From positions 929,463-993,462 of the forward strand of contig NW_020194518.1 of the NCBI RefSeq assembly GCF_002865645.1: DNA of 64,000 nt, written 5' to 3'. Position numbers and translations under genes: made by a program. Under the pieces are notes generated by a model. It did not search any database, was not told the origin of the DNA, and worked only from the letters and a program-made list of their open reading frames with translations. This document shows, piece by piece, positions 48,287-60,040 of this stretch; position 1 is the stretch's first letter, and the number at the start of each line of letters is the position of its first letter. The DNA comes from Hyaloscypha bicolor E. Its lineage: Eukaryota; Ascomycota; Leotiomycetes; Helotiales; Hyaloscyphaceae.

Positions 48287-50296
48287 TTACCAATTGCTGC
48301 GGAGATCATAGGGAAGAACATCATCTCCGGCAATCCTTTCTTGAATTTTCAATGACCCGCTACCCCGCCGAATGGCTTGGAGCTTCCCAGTGGCTGAGCC
48401 TCTTGTTGCCGCAAGGATCTCCATTATAACGGCTTGGTAATGCTTCAACAACGCTTCACGATCTATCTCCCACTTCGATATTTCGTTAGAGACAAACATT
48501 GGTTGTATATTTCGTGGTTCAAAAGAGCCCCTAAAGTGCTCAGCAAATATAAAGTACGGCGTTTGATTTACCCAGAGTCTCCGATATACCTCGTCCATGT
48601 CTATCGGCCGACGTGTCTCCTTAGCGCGCGTCTTCAAGTCAAAGATGGCCTTTTGTGGAATTCGGCGCCCTCTCATCTCGATGTGAAGTGGCCCGCCAGT
48701 AGATGAAGGTCCCCCGGAGACTCTCAGGTCCTCAAGCAAGGAGTAGTTATCTGCTTCGCTCGCCAGTGTTTCCTTCAATTCTGGAAGGTCCTCAGAAGTG
48801 TTTGCCATCGCGGCATCGTTAAGCTGAGCGTTACGGTCCACCGCCTGCTTCAAATAACCATCGCTTTCAGATCGCACCAGGAACTTCAACCCGCCAAAAT
48901 CGTATTGTATAATGCGTTGATGGGAAGCTGAGCCCTTTACATCAGGTTCCCACATCGTATGCGCTTCAGGAAAAGAATGCCCGTATCCGCATACGCTAGG
49001 GATCAGAGCCGTAGGGGAGCTCTCCTTGCGTATGAAGAAAACTGTGTCTCCAATACGGTCAATATCAAAGCGGAAGTCTTTATCGATCCCTCCACAAAAG
49101 CGAAGAAGGTTCCCAAGAGTGCTTCCACAACCAATAATATCGAATGATGAGAGATTAGCGTCCGGGTGGATAGCTAAGAGTGCCCTGAATATAGGCTCGA
49201 TTGGGTAGCTAGGCGATATTAGCTTGCTTGTAAGTATAGCTTCGACTTTCTCTTCGTACCGAGAGTATCTTGCAGCGTTCGGGTCTCTAAAGTACTCTCC
49301 AGAATCTTCATCGAGCCGCTTTGTGCTTAGTGACGGTGACCAAAGCGGTGGTGATCCTAAATATATCACCAGTATTAATTTTCTCCCTTTTGATTAACAA
49401 GGAATACATACCTGGTACCAGAATTGTAGGGTGTTTTGGATGATCAAACCAATTATATGACGTTAGATACTCACATCTCTCGATTTTTGGCGACGTCTCT
49501 GTATCCAGGAAGTTAGAGACGTTGATAACTTTTATCAACTTGCCAGAAGCCCAGTCCACCAATCTCGTCATATGCGACGGCTTATACTTATTATCAACTC
49601 CATCTCCAGCAGGCAAGAATAACTTCGCCGGTCTAGGTGCAAAGCTCTTAGCTAAATGCTCGTGCAAATACTTGCAGGTTTCCGCCGTATAATTACACTT
49701 CCCGTCATTAGCCCAAAACCAACAAGTTTTGGTTCGGCCTCTGGAATGGTTGCTGATTTCGGAGACAAAGGAACCGGGATAGGGGTGAGACGTGGAAGGA
49801 GAAGGCTGAGAGTGGAGGGGAGCGCCCCAGGTGGGTTTATTGACGGGTTCACATAGCTTGGTGGGCAGGAACGCATGGAGGTAGCGGCATTCTTCGGCGG
49901 TGAAGCGGCATTCTTTATTAGGGGTTGCCCAGAACCTGTCCAGAGTTAACGGGAATATCGTTGGTGGTGGCGGAGGTTACCAGCAAGTAGCTATTTTGAC
50001 AGGCTTAAAGGGCTCTTTCGCTGGAGCACAAGAACGGGTTGGAAGCGCAGGAACAACTGCATTAGCGGCATATTCGACCTATTACCATAGGGTGAATCTG
50101 ATCCAGAAGATCTTCCTTAGGAAGAGAGTCGTACCTTGTCATTCTCCATGTTGCCAAGATCCAATCTCATCGTGGGCGTAATCGCTTGCTGCTCGGTCGA
50201 ACTCTGACTCTCGGGAACTTCATCCCATTCGGCGGCATTGATGCCCTCGAATCCATCCAATCCATCACAAATAGTCGAATTAGTCACACTGGCCAT
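48287..50296 (-). CDS. CCCH zinc-finger protein with conserved fungal C-terminal domain, four exons
   Basis: Intact gene, 617 residues. Exons (minus strand): 50296-50135, 50078-49981, 49935-49412 and 49356-48287. Introns are 56, 45 and 55 bp, GT...AG, and the joined length (1854 nt) stays in frame. The start is the first ATG after an in-frame stop. Residues 1-80 look disordered. CCCH fingers are C86-C96-C103-H107 and C158-C167-C174-H178, with a Ser/Pro-rich linker. A C-terminal domain follows (SYNWFDHPKHPTILVPG at 246-262, CGSTLGNLLRF at 338-348, RSESDGY at 423-429, IFDLKTR at 499-505). The domain resembles fungal proteins often labelled geranylgeranyl pyrophosphate synthetase, but no DDxxD motif is present. 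E-x-D plus D-L-K is compatible with a PD-(D/E)XK or DXO/Rai1-like fold; that is inference. CCCH fingers usually bind RNA. No neighbouring gene; base use is normal and free of RIP. Confidence 0.9.
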
Positions 50297-50618
50297 CGTC
50301 CTGCGATCAAGGCTGCCGCGTAACGTCAGACAAAAACGAAGGCTCCGGCAGATTCAACACCTCAATTCCCAACAAAGCAAACGGCTTTGTTTTACTGGCG
50401 CCTGTAGTCCCTGCAGTCCCTTATTTCAGAAGTTCGACGTGTAAGAATAGAAGAGTGGTATCGCTTCTGCAGACTCTTGAATTTCGGCAGGGAGTTCGTG
50501 GAATGCTCTGGAGAGAGTGATGAGTTAGGGCCGGACTTTTATTCGCAGCAGGGAGTTGGGGAATTACATCACCCATCCTTGAATAAGCCGTCTCTTCTAC
50601 AGTTGACATATCAGATAA
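50297..50618 (-). promoter_or_regulatory. Upstream region of the CCCH gene
   Basis: 322 bp of near-normal composition between the start codon and the Copia-1-family fragment. On the minus strand a TATA-like GAATAAAAG lies near 50545-50537 and is followed by a CT-rich stretch (ACTCTCTCC, near 50520-50512), a common fungal promoter arrangement. The 76-codon frame at 50421-50651 runs into the LTR and is not considered a gene. Confidence 0.45.
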
Positions 50619-50911
50619 TGCACGTAAATAAAGCAGAGTAGGGAGTTGCATTGGTAGTAAAAGAGTTGATTAAAGCTGGCTGGGAAAGAGCTCAGGTGAA
50701 GTGTGAGAACCCCAGAATATGGGTGTACAGAGCCTGACTAAGCAAAGCAATCGCGCTATGGCTAAATAAGAGATCTTATTGCAGTACACCTCCTAAGAAG
50801 GCACAACTATTATATTCTACTTATTCTATCTAATTAAAGAGCTTTAAATTACTAAAAATTGTCCGATATATTCATTTTAGAGAGCTATATTACTCTCTAA
50901 ACTAAATAGGC
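50619..50911 (-). mobile_element. Copia-1-family fragment: 3' LTR plus adjacent interior
   Basis: LTR 50619-50783 (165 bp) begins TGCACGTAAA and ends TTATTGCA. About 125 bp of interior follow and match 2037-2160. It is cut off by the LTR of Gypsy-H at 50912. It is less mutated than the two LTRs of Copia-1 and supplies their ancestral ends. It sits close upstream of the CCCH gene. Confidence 0.85.
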
Positions 50912-51219
50912 TGTGAGGCACGTAATAGTAGGGTAATATACAAGTAGTTGAGGTAAGTAAGCTTTAGAGTGACGCTGCAAGTATAACTGATTTCCAAGAG
51001 TTAATTCTAATAAAAGACTAATTAATGCCCCTTTCCAAAGCTAGGAGCATCTTTTTATATATTCCCTAGTACTTAGCCTAGTATATAAAGCCTTTTACTT
51101 AATTAGGAAATGCAATCCCACGTAATCCAAATAATTCTAATACAAGCTTTATCCAAAATAGGAAACCAGATCTATAATATCTGATATCTGTTTATATGCT
51201 ATTATATATACCTATTATA
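50912..51219 (-). repeat. Gypsy-H 3' LTR
   Basis: 308 bp. Right end ...ATATACCTATTATA is followed by an interior that on the minus strand has a purine run AGAGAAAGAATTAA. Confidence 0.88.
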
Positions 51220-52121
51220 TTAATTCTTTCTCTAGGCCCTTATCCTTAAGAAGCCTTGAAAAACTGCAAATAGCTTTATATATATCTCTTAAAACTTTCC
51301 CGGCCCTTGGTTCTCCCTAAAAACTCTATATATTTGCCCTATTATAGCGCCAGATAATGAATCTAAGGATATAATTTACTAAATCTGTCTAATTAACCCG
51401 CAAATTGCCTCTAATAATTTCCCTTTATAAAGGTAATATAAATATAATATATATTATTAAATATAAAGTTTATTTAATCTTTTAGTTAGTTTATAAATTC
51501 TATTTTAATCTCTATTTATAAATTAATTATTACTTTATTAGTTCAAGAAATTAGAAAAGTTAATTTAATCTTTTAATTTATTTATAAATTTAATTTTTAG
51601 AATTTTCTAGGCTTTTCTAATATAAAGCTAGTTCTGAATTTGTAATTATTATTATAAGAAAGAGTATTATAAAAAGGCTTCTTTTTCTTATTAATTAATT
51701 TTCTTTCTCTTAATTATAATACTATATCTAGTTCCTTCTTATACTTTTTCTTTTTCTTTCAAGCCTTATTTAAGCTTTCTTTAAGCTTTCTTTAAGCCTC
51801 TTCTAATATTTTCTTTTACTTTTTTATTTATTAAGATAAATTTATTTATTAGTATTTATTAGCCTATTATTAACTATTTAGCTAATACTTTTATAATATT
51901 AATTTGCTTTTATTATTTTTAATTTTTTAAGACTATTACTAATATTTCTAATTTTATTTATATTAAAAATAAAAAATATAGTTTTATAAGTTATAGTTTC
52001 TTCTTTTATTTCTTATTCTAATATTATTTAAAATTTCTTAAATATATATAATATAATTAAATTATCTTTTTTAAGCTATAAATATAGCTAAATATTTTTC
52101 TAATTCTTTATATATACTAAG

Positions 52122-52381
52122 TATTACGGTTATTATAATATATGGTACTAGTAAGAGTTAGACTAGAACTAGTAAGGCATCTGGTATCTGAGTAAGATAT
52201 CTATAGTTACCTAATTACTATATATAACCCCGAGCTTAAGCTAGTATATAGGCTCGTATATAGCTTGTAATTATTTAGATCCGAAGCTTCTTCGAGATCC
52301 TCTTCTTTCTTTAACTTTAAATTATTAAAATAGAAATAGTCTAACTATATCTTTTAGGCCCTAGATCTTATACTTATAATA
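52122..52381 (+). repeat. Gypsy-A 5' LTR
   Basis: 260 bp, pairing along its length with 57964-58222 and with the reverse complement of 15863-16109. Confidence 0.9.
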
Positions 52382-52489
52382 TAATTTAAAGCTTATTTAC
52401 TTCTTAATCCTATAGAGAATTTAAATAATACCTACCTAATTAGTTTTTAATAAGTATAGATATAATATATTATAGCTACTCTTATACTA

Positions 52490-55400
52490 GTTAACTAATA
52501 TTAGAATAAAAGAAAGCCCTGGACTAGCCAGGAAAGTAAATAGACTAGTAACTTTATTACTAAATGAAAATCTATAAGAAAGCAAGTCCCGGAATAACTA
52601 GGTAAGTTAGAAAAAGCTATAGTACAAAATACTACTAGTATATTACTAGAAAATAAACCAGAGCCTCTTATTAAGTTTCCTAAAAAGTTCAAATATCTTA
52701 TTAATACTTATAGTAAGAAAAATACTTTTTTTTAAAAAGCCGAGAAAGAAAAAGAACCTGCCCTATTAAAGGCAGACTTCTAAGAATTATTCCGGAGCCC
52801 AGAGGCTTTATATAAGGAGATTATTAAGCTAATTCTAAAAATATATAATATTCTTACTTATAGTAAGAATTATTATAATTAGCTAAAAGAAACTAAGCAA
52901 GCCTTATAAAAGAATAAAGCTATTATTAAGAAGCTTGTTATATAGCCTATAGAAATAACTAGTTCTCTTATTCTAGAAAATAAATACTTAGTTAAACTTC
53001 CTAATTTTCTTATTTTCAAAAACATAATTAAAAATAGTATTATCTTTAATAATTAGTTAATTCAGATTAAGAATAAGCTCTATAATAACTTTAATACTTA
53101 CTAGATAAAGAACCTTAAGATTATTTATATTTCCGGCTATATAAGTAATTATATTCTTATACTAATTTCTCTTTACCTAAACTAGGATAATTAATATATA
53201 TATAAGACTATTAGAGAACTATATACTTATCTAAAGAAACTATATAATAACCCGAATAAGAAGTATAATACTTAATAAGCCTTTAAGAAGCTATTTATAA
53301 AAAAGGGCCAGACTTTTTAGAAATTCTATATCTTATTCCTAAGATATATAATAGACGGAAATATTAATTTATAGGACCTTAAGAATAACCTAAATAATAA
53401 GCTTATCTGGAAGCTCTAAAAGACTATAGCTATATACTATAATAATCCGGCTATTTATATTATAAAGTTCATATAATATTATATTATAAATAACTAATAG
53501 ATCCGAACTTATTATTAAAAAAAATTAAATATCCAAAAAAGCTAATAAAAATATAAATAAACCAAGCTCAGGAGATATCCCTTATATAAAGCCTGCTCCT
53601 AAAACCCTAGTAATAAATAAATCTATTATTTCGAAGCCCGGATTCTTAGATCTTAAATACTATAACTATAATAGATTTAGTTATATATTTAGGAATTATC
53701 TAAAGCCTAAAATAAAGTATATAAAGCAAGTTTTAGTAACTAAGCTAGTAATACTTATTATAAGTAAGCTATCTAAGAATATAGAATAGAGAAATAAAAA
53801 CTTCTAAAGAAAGTCTTCTTTTTAGGGCTATATTATATAAATATAGTAGAAGTTAATTTGAGCTAGCTATTAGGAAATAAAGTATTTATATTCTTTTATA
53901 TAATTAGTAATAATAAATTAGATATTAAGACTTCTTCTCTTATTAATACTAGAATAAATAAATATGCTTTTATTAATTTTAAGTTTATAAAAATAATTAA
54001 ATAATTTCTAGATATTAAGCCTACTTAATTAGTATTACTTTATAATATAAAAGAATTTAATAATAAGTAAGCTATATTTATTATTTATTATATTAAGCTT
54101 ATATTCTTAATTAATAAATAAAAGATCCTAGTACTTATATTAGTTATAGAATTAGATAAGTATAATATGATTTTAGGATAATAGTAATTTATAAATACTA
54201 GTATTCTAATTAATTATAAAAATAGAAAATTAATCTAGTTAGATAATTAGCCTAGAAAAAAGAAATAGAATAAAGTCCTAATTACTATATATAAGAACTT
54301 AGAATCTAGGAAAAGTAACTAGTACTAAAAAGATATAAATAAAAGAAATAAAGCTATAGCTATAAATAAGTCCTAGAGACCTTGGCTTATAAAAAGAAAA
54401 CCTCCTTATTCTTTTTTTAAACCGGGTTTAGAAAGCTATATATAATAAAAAAATTAAGCTTAATATTATAGAGAAATACAAGTAGCCTTAAGAAATATAG
54501 AAGTTTTTCTTAAGCTAAAAATAGGAATATTAAAATTATATTATCTAAAGAAAAGCTATAAGATCTAGTTAAGGCCTATAATTAATATTATAAATATCTT
54601 ACTAGCTACTTTCTAGATAAACTTATAAAAGAAAAAGAACCTTTTCTTTATAATATTATTTTTCGAGATTAATAAAGAGCTAGAATTATAGTAAGAGAAT
54701 AAATTTATTTCGAATAAGTAATAGCTAGAAGAAACGGAGCTATAATAGCTAGTAAGAGTTTTACTAAAAGAATTTAAGGATTTTATAAATATCTTTTTAA
54801 AAAAAGTATTAAATATCTTATTCCTATATTAACTATATAACTATAAGATTTAGATTAATAATCTTAAAGGCCTAAAAAGCCTAGAATATTTCCTGATTTA
54901 TTAATAATTAATCTATAAGTTATAGGAAATTAAGTATTTTCTTAAAGAGAATCTCTAATAAGACTTTATTAAGCCAAGCTAGTTCCCTTTTATATCTCTA
55001 ATTCTTTTTATAAAGAAGGCTAATAGAGCTCTCTAATTCTATATTAATTATTATAAGCTAAATAACTTAATATAGAAGAACTATTATTATTTTTCTCTTA
55101 TTTATAAGACTCTTATATAGCTAGCTCAAGTTAAGGTTTATATAAAGCTAGATATTTAGTAAGTATTTTATTAGATCTAAATAAATCTAGAATTAGAAGA
55201 ACTTATAATATTTCATATAAGATATAGGACCTATAAATATAAAGTTTTTTGGGAAGGCCTAACTAATAGCTTTATAATATATTAGAGATATATAAATAAT
55301 ATTCTTTTTAATTACCTTAATATCTTTTATATAGCTTATTTAAATAATATTCTAATTTACTTAAATAATTCCCTAAAATATAAAGACTATATATAAAAGG

Positions 55401-57800
55401 TTCTTTAATAACTATAGGATACTAGTCTCTAAGTAAATATTAAGAAATTAAAGTTCAAGATTATTTATATAAAATATTTAGGCTTTATTATCTTTATTAA
55501 AAGTATTAAAATAAATTCAGATAAAATAGTAATTATTAAAAACTAGTAATTACTAAAAATAATTAAAGAAATATAAGGCTTTCTAGGTTTTTATAACTTT
55601 TATTAGTATTTTATTACGGAATATAATTATATAATAAAGCCCCTAATAGCTCTAATATATAAGAGAATTCTATTTAAATAAATAGATTAGTATTAAGAAA
55701 GTTTTACTAAGCTAAAACAAGCTATATTCTTAGTACTAATTCTATATTACTATAACCCAAACCTTTTTATTATAATTAAAACAGATATATTAAATAAAGT
55801 TATAGCTAGTATTCTCTTATAATAAAACCCCTAGATAAGACTCTAATACCCGGTAATATTCTTTTCTAAAACTATATAATTAGTAGAGCTAAACTATAAT
55901 ATTTATAATAAAAAGATACTTACTATTATTCTTTTCTTAATTAAATAATAAGTAAAGCTAGAAGGCCTATAAAAGATATTCTTTATAATTTACTCAGATT
56001 ACTAAGCTCTTAAGTATTTTATAACTATAAAAAAGCTCTTAGTAAAACAAGCTTACTAAATAAAGTATTTTTCTTATTATTATTTTAAGCTTATATATTA
56101 GGTAAATAAGTTAAATAAACGAGCAAATGTCTTAAATAAAAAGTATAAAGATATAATTATCTAGAATAAGGTAATAGTAGTTTACTAAACCCAAATTTTC
56201 CTCTTATAATAAAAGATTAATAATATTATTATACGGGATCTCTAGTTAGCCCTAATTAAAGCCTTTATAAGCTCGGCTTAAGAAGAAACCTAATATAATA
56301 GTATCTAGCTAGTAAATAAGTTATTAAGTGAGAACCGAGAATTACTAGAGCTAGAAAAGCTATAAAATAAGGCAAGAAACGAGAAGAAAGGTATTTAGAT
56401 ACTATAAAATAGCCTTTTCTTATAATATAATAAACTATTTATATTTAATAATATAATAATACCCGAGATATTCTTATATACTACTTTTATTTAGAAGATA
56501 TATATATAGCCCCTAATAGGATACCTAGAATAAGCCAAGCTTTAATAGCTTCTTTAGGCCTATTATTACTAGCTAGGCTAAGATATAGATATTAATTAGT
56601 ATAGAAATAACTACTATACCTATTAATAATCCCATATTTCCAGAAATAAGAAGCTAGGGCTCTTATATTTATTACTAGTTCCTAACTACTTCTAGTAATA
56701 TATATTAGTAAATTTCAAGAAATACTCAGAAAATAAAAATAAGTATAATATAATAGTAATCTTTATTAATTATCTAGGCAAGTATTCTATTATAATTCCT
56801 GTCTGAAATATAATAATAGCTAAAGAATTAGTATTTCTATTTCTTACTTATATAATTTACCAAGTTAGTATCTTAGAAACTATAATATCTAATTAAAGCT
56901 CCTAGTTTATATCGGATTTCTAGAATAAGTTTTATAAATATATTAGTATAAAGTTCAAGTTATTAATTACTAATTATTCCTAAACTAATAGCTAGATAAA
57001 GATTATTAACTAGTACTTTAACTAATAGCTATATCCCTATATAAATTATTACTAGAATAATTAGGATAAATAAGTAGTAATAATTAATTACTAGTAAATA
57101 GCTCTAGTTTATAAGACTATAGGCTAATTCCTGTTTCTTATAAAAAAAGACTATAAACCACAGATATTATTTAATTAGGAAACCCAAGTATAATTAGATA
57201 CCCTAAAAAAAGAGCTAAATAAATAAGAGGCAAAGGCCCTAGTAATATGGTTTTATAAATTATAATAAAAGATATAGGAAAATATAATATAAGTATAAAA
57301 ATATTATATTATTTAAACTAATAAATACTACTAATTAGTAGATTTTAGAATAGGAAACAAGATATGAATTATTACTAAGTACTAGAAAAATAATTATCCG
57401 AGCCATAAGCTAGCTTACTAAATAGAAGAACTATATGAAATCCTGGAATAAATAAGATATTTCTTTAGACTCAAGCTTCTAGAATTAATAAGAATATATC
57501 CGGTATTTTATATAGAGAAGCTATATAAAGATCCAGGTAATTCCCTTTCCGGATAAGTAAATCCGGAGCCTTTATTATTAGAATTATAAGACAGGGAAAC
57601 GGAATATAAAGTCTAAGAAATACTAGTAATAAAGCTATTTTATAGGAAGCTAAAGTACTAAGTCTAGTAAAAAGAATAGAACCCAGATCCGGAGTAATAT
57701 TCTACTTTCTTATTAAGTAATAATATCCTAGTTCTTTAAAGCTTCTATAATAAGAACCCCGAATAGCTAGGATTACCCTAGAATCTCCTCTATTAGTTAG
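52490..57800 (+). pseudogene. Gypsy-A gag-pol with chromodomain, RIP-degraded
   Basis: Gag ends in a zinc knuckle at about 53650-53697 that reads YYNYNRFSYIFRNYLK; each metal-binding Cys/His of CX2CX4HX4C has become Tyr (C to T). Protease active-site text SLINTRINKYAFIN starts near 53935 (Asp to Asn), and its C-terminal motif KYNMILG is near 54170. RT box AYLNNILIYLN is at 55334-55366. RNase H and integrase follow to about 57.3 kb. The chromodomain is at about 57590-57770 (EYKV-EI, then LLSNNILVL and NNILPELYN). Gag-pol may originally have been one frame. Confidence 0.85.
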
Positions 57801-57858
57801 ACTATATTAAGAATAATATACTACCGGAATTATATAATATAGACGGAAATTCTTTAAA

Positions 57859-57894
57859 GTTATATATAAAAGGCCCTGGTCTTTAATATATAAC
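57859..57894. repeat. 36-bp palindrome, copy 4
   Basis: GTTATATATAAAAGGCCC followed by TGGTCTTTAATATATAAC, 15 of 18 positions paired, 69 bp before the Gypsy-A 3' LTR. One of the three mismatches is explained by a G/A transition. Confidence 0.85.
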
Positions 57895-57963
57895 CTATAA
57901 CTTGAAAATTTAATAGGGACTTTCAAAGCTTGGGAACGAGCTTATTTTAAGAGAAGAAGTAAT

Positions 57964-58222
57964 ATTACGGTTATTATAATATATAGTACTAGTAGGAATT
58001 AGACTAGAGCTAGCGAGGCATCTGGTATCTAAATGAGATATCTATAGTTACCTAATTACTATACGTAATCCCGAGCTTAAGCTAGTATATAAGCCCGTAT
58101 ATAGCTTGTAATTATTTAGATCCGAGACTTCTTCGAGATCCTCTTTTCTCTTTAGCTTTAAATTATTAAAATAAAGATAGTCTAACCATGCCTTCTAGGC
58201 TCTAGATCTTATACTCGTAATA
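57964..58222 (+). repeat. Gypsy-A 3' LTR
   Basis: 259 bp, starting TATTACGGTTATTATAATAT and ending ATACTCGTAATA. Confidence 0.9.
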
Positions 58223-58456
58223 TTAAGCTTTATATATTTCTTATATTAAAGTTATTATTTAAAACTAATAAATTTCTCTAATAATTCAAGATATAAATTA
58301 AATAATTCTTATTAGTTTAATATAAATATAAAGTACTTTCAAAAATATAATTAATATTTTTTAATATTAAGTAAGCTTATTTTTTTCTTATTTCTTACTA
58401 ATAACTAATAGCTTTTTAAACTAATTTATTATTTATTTCTCGAAATAATTCTAATT

Positions 58457-58457
58457 C

Positions 58458-58555
<98 letters not shown>

Positions 58556-58610
58556 TAATAATAATAATAATAATAATAATATAAATAATAATAATAATAA
58601 AAGAAATAAG
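58457..58610. repeat. (AAT)n microsatellite
   Basis: An almost pure AAT run of about 150 bp with few interruptions, inside Gypsy-H. The matching place in Gypsy-D (about 19440-19480) has only a short, impure run, so it expanded in this copy. Confidence 0.9.
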
Positions 58611-59164
58611 TATAAAAATTAAAGTTTTTAATATTTTTTATATGATTTTTCTAAGAATAAAAATATAGTAGTTTTTTAATAGTTTTCTAAATAAAAGAAT
58701 TTATTTTTTTATATCTTTATTTAGCTAATAATATTATAATATTACTTTTATTTAAATATTCTTATAATTCTTGAGCTATATTCTCTAAATTATTTAATAA
58801 TTCTTATATATTATTTATTAGTAAATAGCTCTTTAATAAATAAAATACTTCTTTTCTTTTTATTCTTTTTTTATAAGCTATAATAAATTTTATTTTAAAT
58901 TTCTTTCTATTTTTAATTTTAATTAGTTCTGGTTTTATTATAATACTAGTTTATAAATATTATTATAGTTTTAAAAAGAAAAATATAGAAAATATTATAA
59001 AATTTAATAAAATAATAATAATTTCGAGTAATATATTTATTTATATACTTTAATAATTTTTAAAACTTTAAAGAAGCCCGAGATATTTATTTACTAGCTT
59101 TGTATACTAAAATAAAGCTACTAAATATTCTTTTATATAAAATATAACTTTATTATTTACTTTA

Positions 59165-59342
59165 AATTTTATTATAATACTTTTTTTATTTATAATACTT
59201 TTTTTATTATATCTTTTTTTTTATTATATATACTTTTTTTATTATAATACTTTTTTTTATTATAATACTTTTTTTATTATAATACTTTTTTTATTATAAT
59301 ACTTTTTTTATTATAATACTTTTTTTATTATAATACTTTTTA
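59165..59342. repeat. 17-bp tandem repeat
   Basis: About ten units of ACTTTTTTTATTATAAT with length variation in the T-run, within the Gypsy-H integrase remnant. It is absent from the matching part of Gypsy-D (about 20030-20080), so it is a local expansion. Confidence 0.85.
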
Positions 59343-59746
59343 TATATATTTATTATTTCTTATTATTATTATTTTTATTACTTCTTATTTTACTTAAATT
59401 CTTTAAAATTCTTTTTTATATTACTAGTATCTTTTCTTTTAAAATATTATTCTTAATATATAATTTAATATTTAAATAAAATTTATATAATATATAAAAT
59501 TAAAATATTTCTATTATTAAATATATAAAATTATTATATATAAACTTTATAAAAGCTTGCTTTATTACTTAATTATTTTATTAATAACTAATATAATATC
59601 TCAAGTATTATTTCAAAATTTAATTTAGATTCTTTATTTATTTATTTATAAATAAAATATTATATTTAGCTATTACTAAATATTTAAAAAAGATATAAAC
59701 TAGCCTAAAACTTGCTTATAAAAACGAATTCTTTATTAAAAGTTAT

Positions 59747-60040
59747 TATTAGTTTACTAGTAATATATAATACTATTATATAATATATATAAAATACTAA
59801 TATATTAAATTAGTAAAGTAGTTAATATTTAGAAATAAGAATTATAGTATTATAATATTAATATATAATTTCTAAATTTACTAAATTTAATAAAGTTTAG
59901 TTTACTAATTAAGTTATTTATAAAATATAAGATTATATAATTATATTTTACATTTTATATTTTATTACTTATATTTTATTATTTATATCCTGTTTTCCGA
60001 GTCTTATAATTATATATATAACTTCTAAAGAAATAGCTAT
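59747..60040 (-). mobile_element. Copia-C-type LTR, 3' end displaced by Gypsy-G2
   Basis: Starts TATTAGTTTACTAG and aligns with both Copia-C LTRs up to AAGAAATAGCTAT, where the Gypsy-G2 LTR begins. It is flanked at the left by GTTAT. It is more strongly mutated than the Copia-C LTRs (for example CCCGTATCCC has become CCTGTTTTCC). Whether an internal part follows to the right of Gypsy-G2 cannot be seen. Confidence 0.8.

Larger units (their letters stand above)
52122..58222 (+). mobile_element. Gypsy-A: complete 6.1-kb Ty3/gypsy chromovirus nested in Gypsy-H
   Basis: LTRs 52122-52381 (260 bp) and 57964-58222 (259 bp) start TATTACGG and end TAATA. Flanks are CTAAG (52117-52121) and TTAAG (58223-58227), a target duplication differing by one C-to-T change. 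A purine tract AAGAGAAGAAGTAA precedes the 3' LTR. A truncated, oppositely oriented copy is at 15863-17913. Confidence 0.93.
50912..59746 (-). mobile_element. Gypsy-H: third copy of the Gypsy-D/B family, split and truncated
   Basis: The 3' LTR (50912-51219) is the least mutated of the family, starting TGTGAGGCACG. The interior runs rightward to 52116, is split by Gypsy-A, and resumes at 58228 with text matching Gypsy-D from about 19210 onwards. It covers the post-pol region, a chromodomain remnant (about 58910-58790) and the integrase C-terminal half. It is cut at 59746 by a Copia-C-type LTR; the remaining half is not in the window. Confidence 0.85.

Noticed and set aside
48158..49208. Several plus-strand frames of 60-90 codons over the CCCH gene
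   Set aside because: All are shadows of exon 4 of the intact minus-strand gene.
48287..50296. Prenyl diphosphate synthase function for the CCCH gene
   Set aside because: Similar fungal proteins carry that label, but neither of the two Asp-rich DDxxD motifs of the family is present.
49652..50651. Short frames at 49652-49876 (minus), 49656-49856, 49900-50181 and 50238-50444 (plus) and 50421-50651 (minus)
   Set aside because: They overlap exons 1-3 of the gene in wrong frames, or run from its promoter into the Copia-1-family LTR.
52501..52692. 63-codon minus-strand frame in Gypsy-A
   Set aside because: Antisense to Gypsy-A gag.
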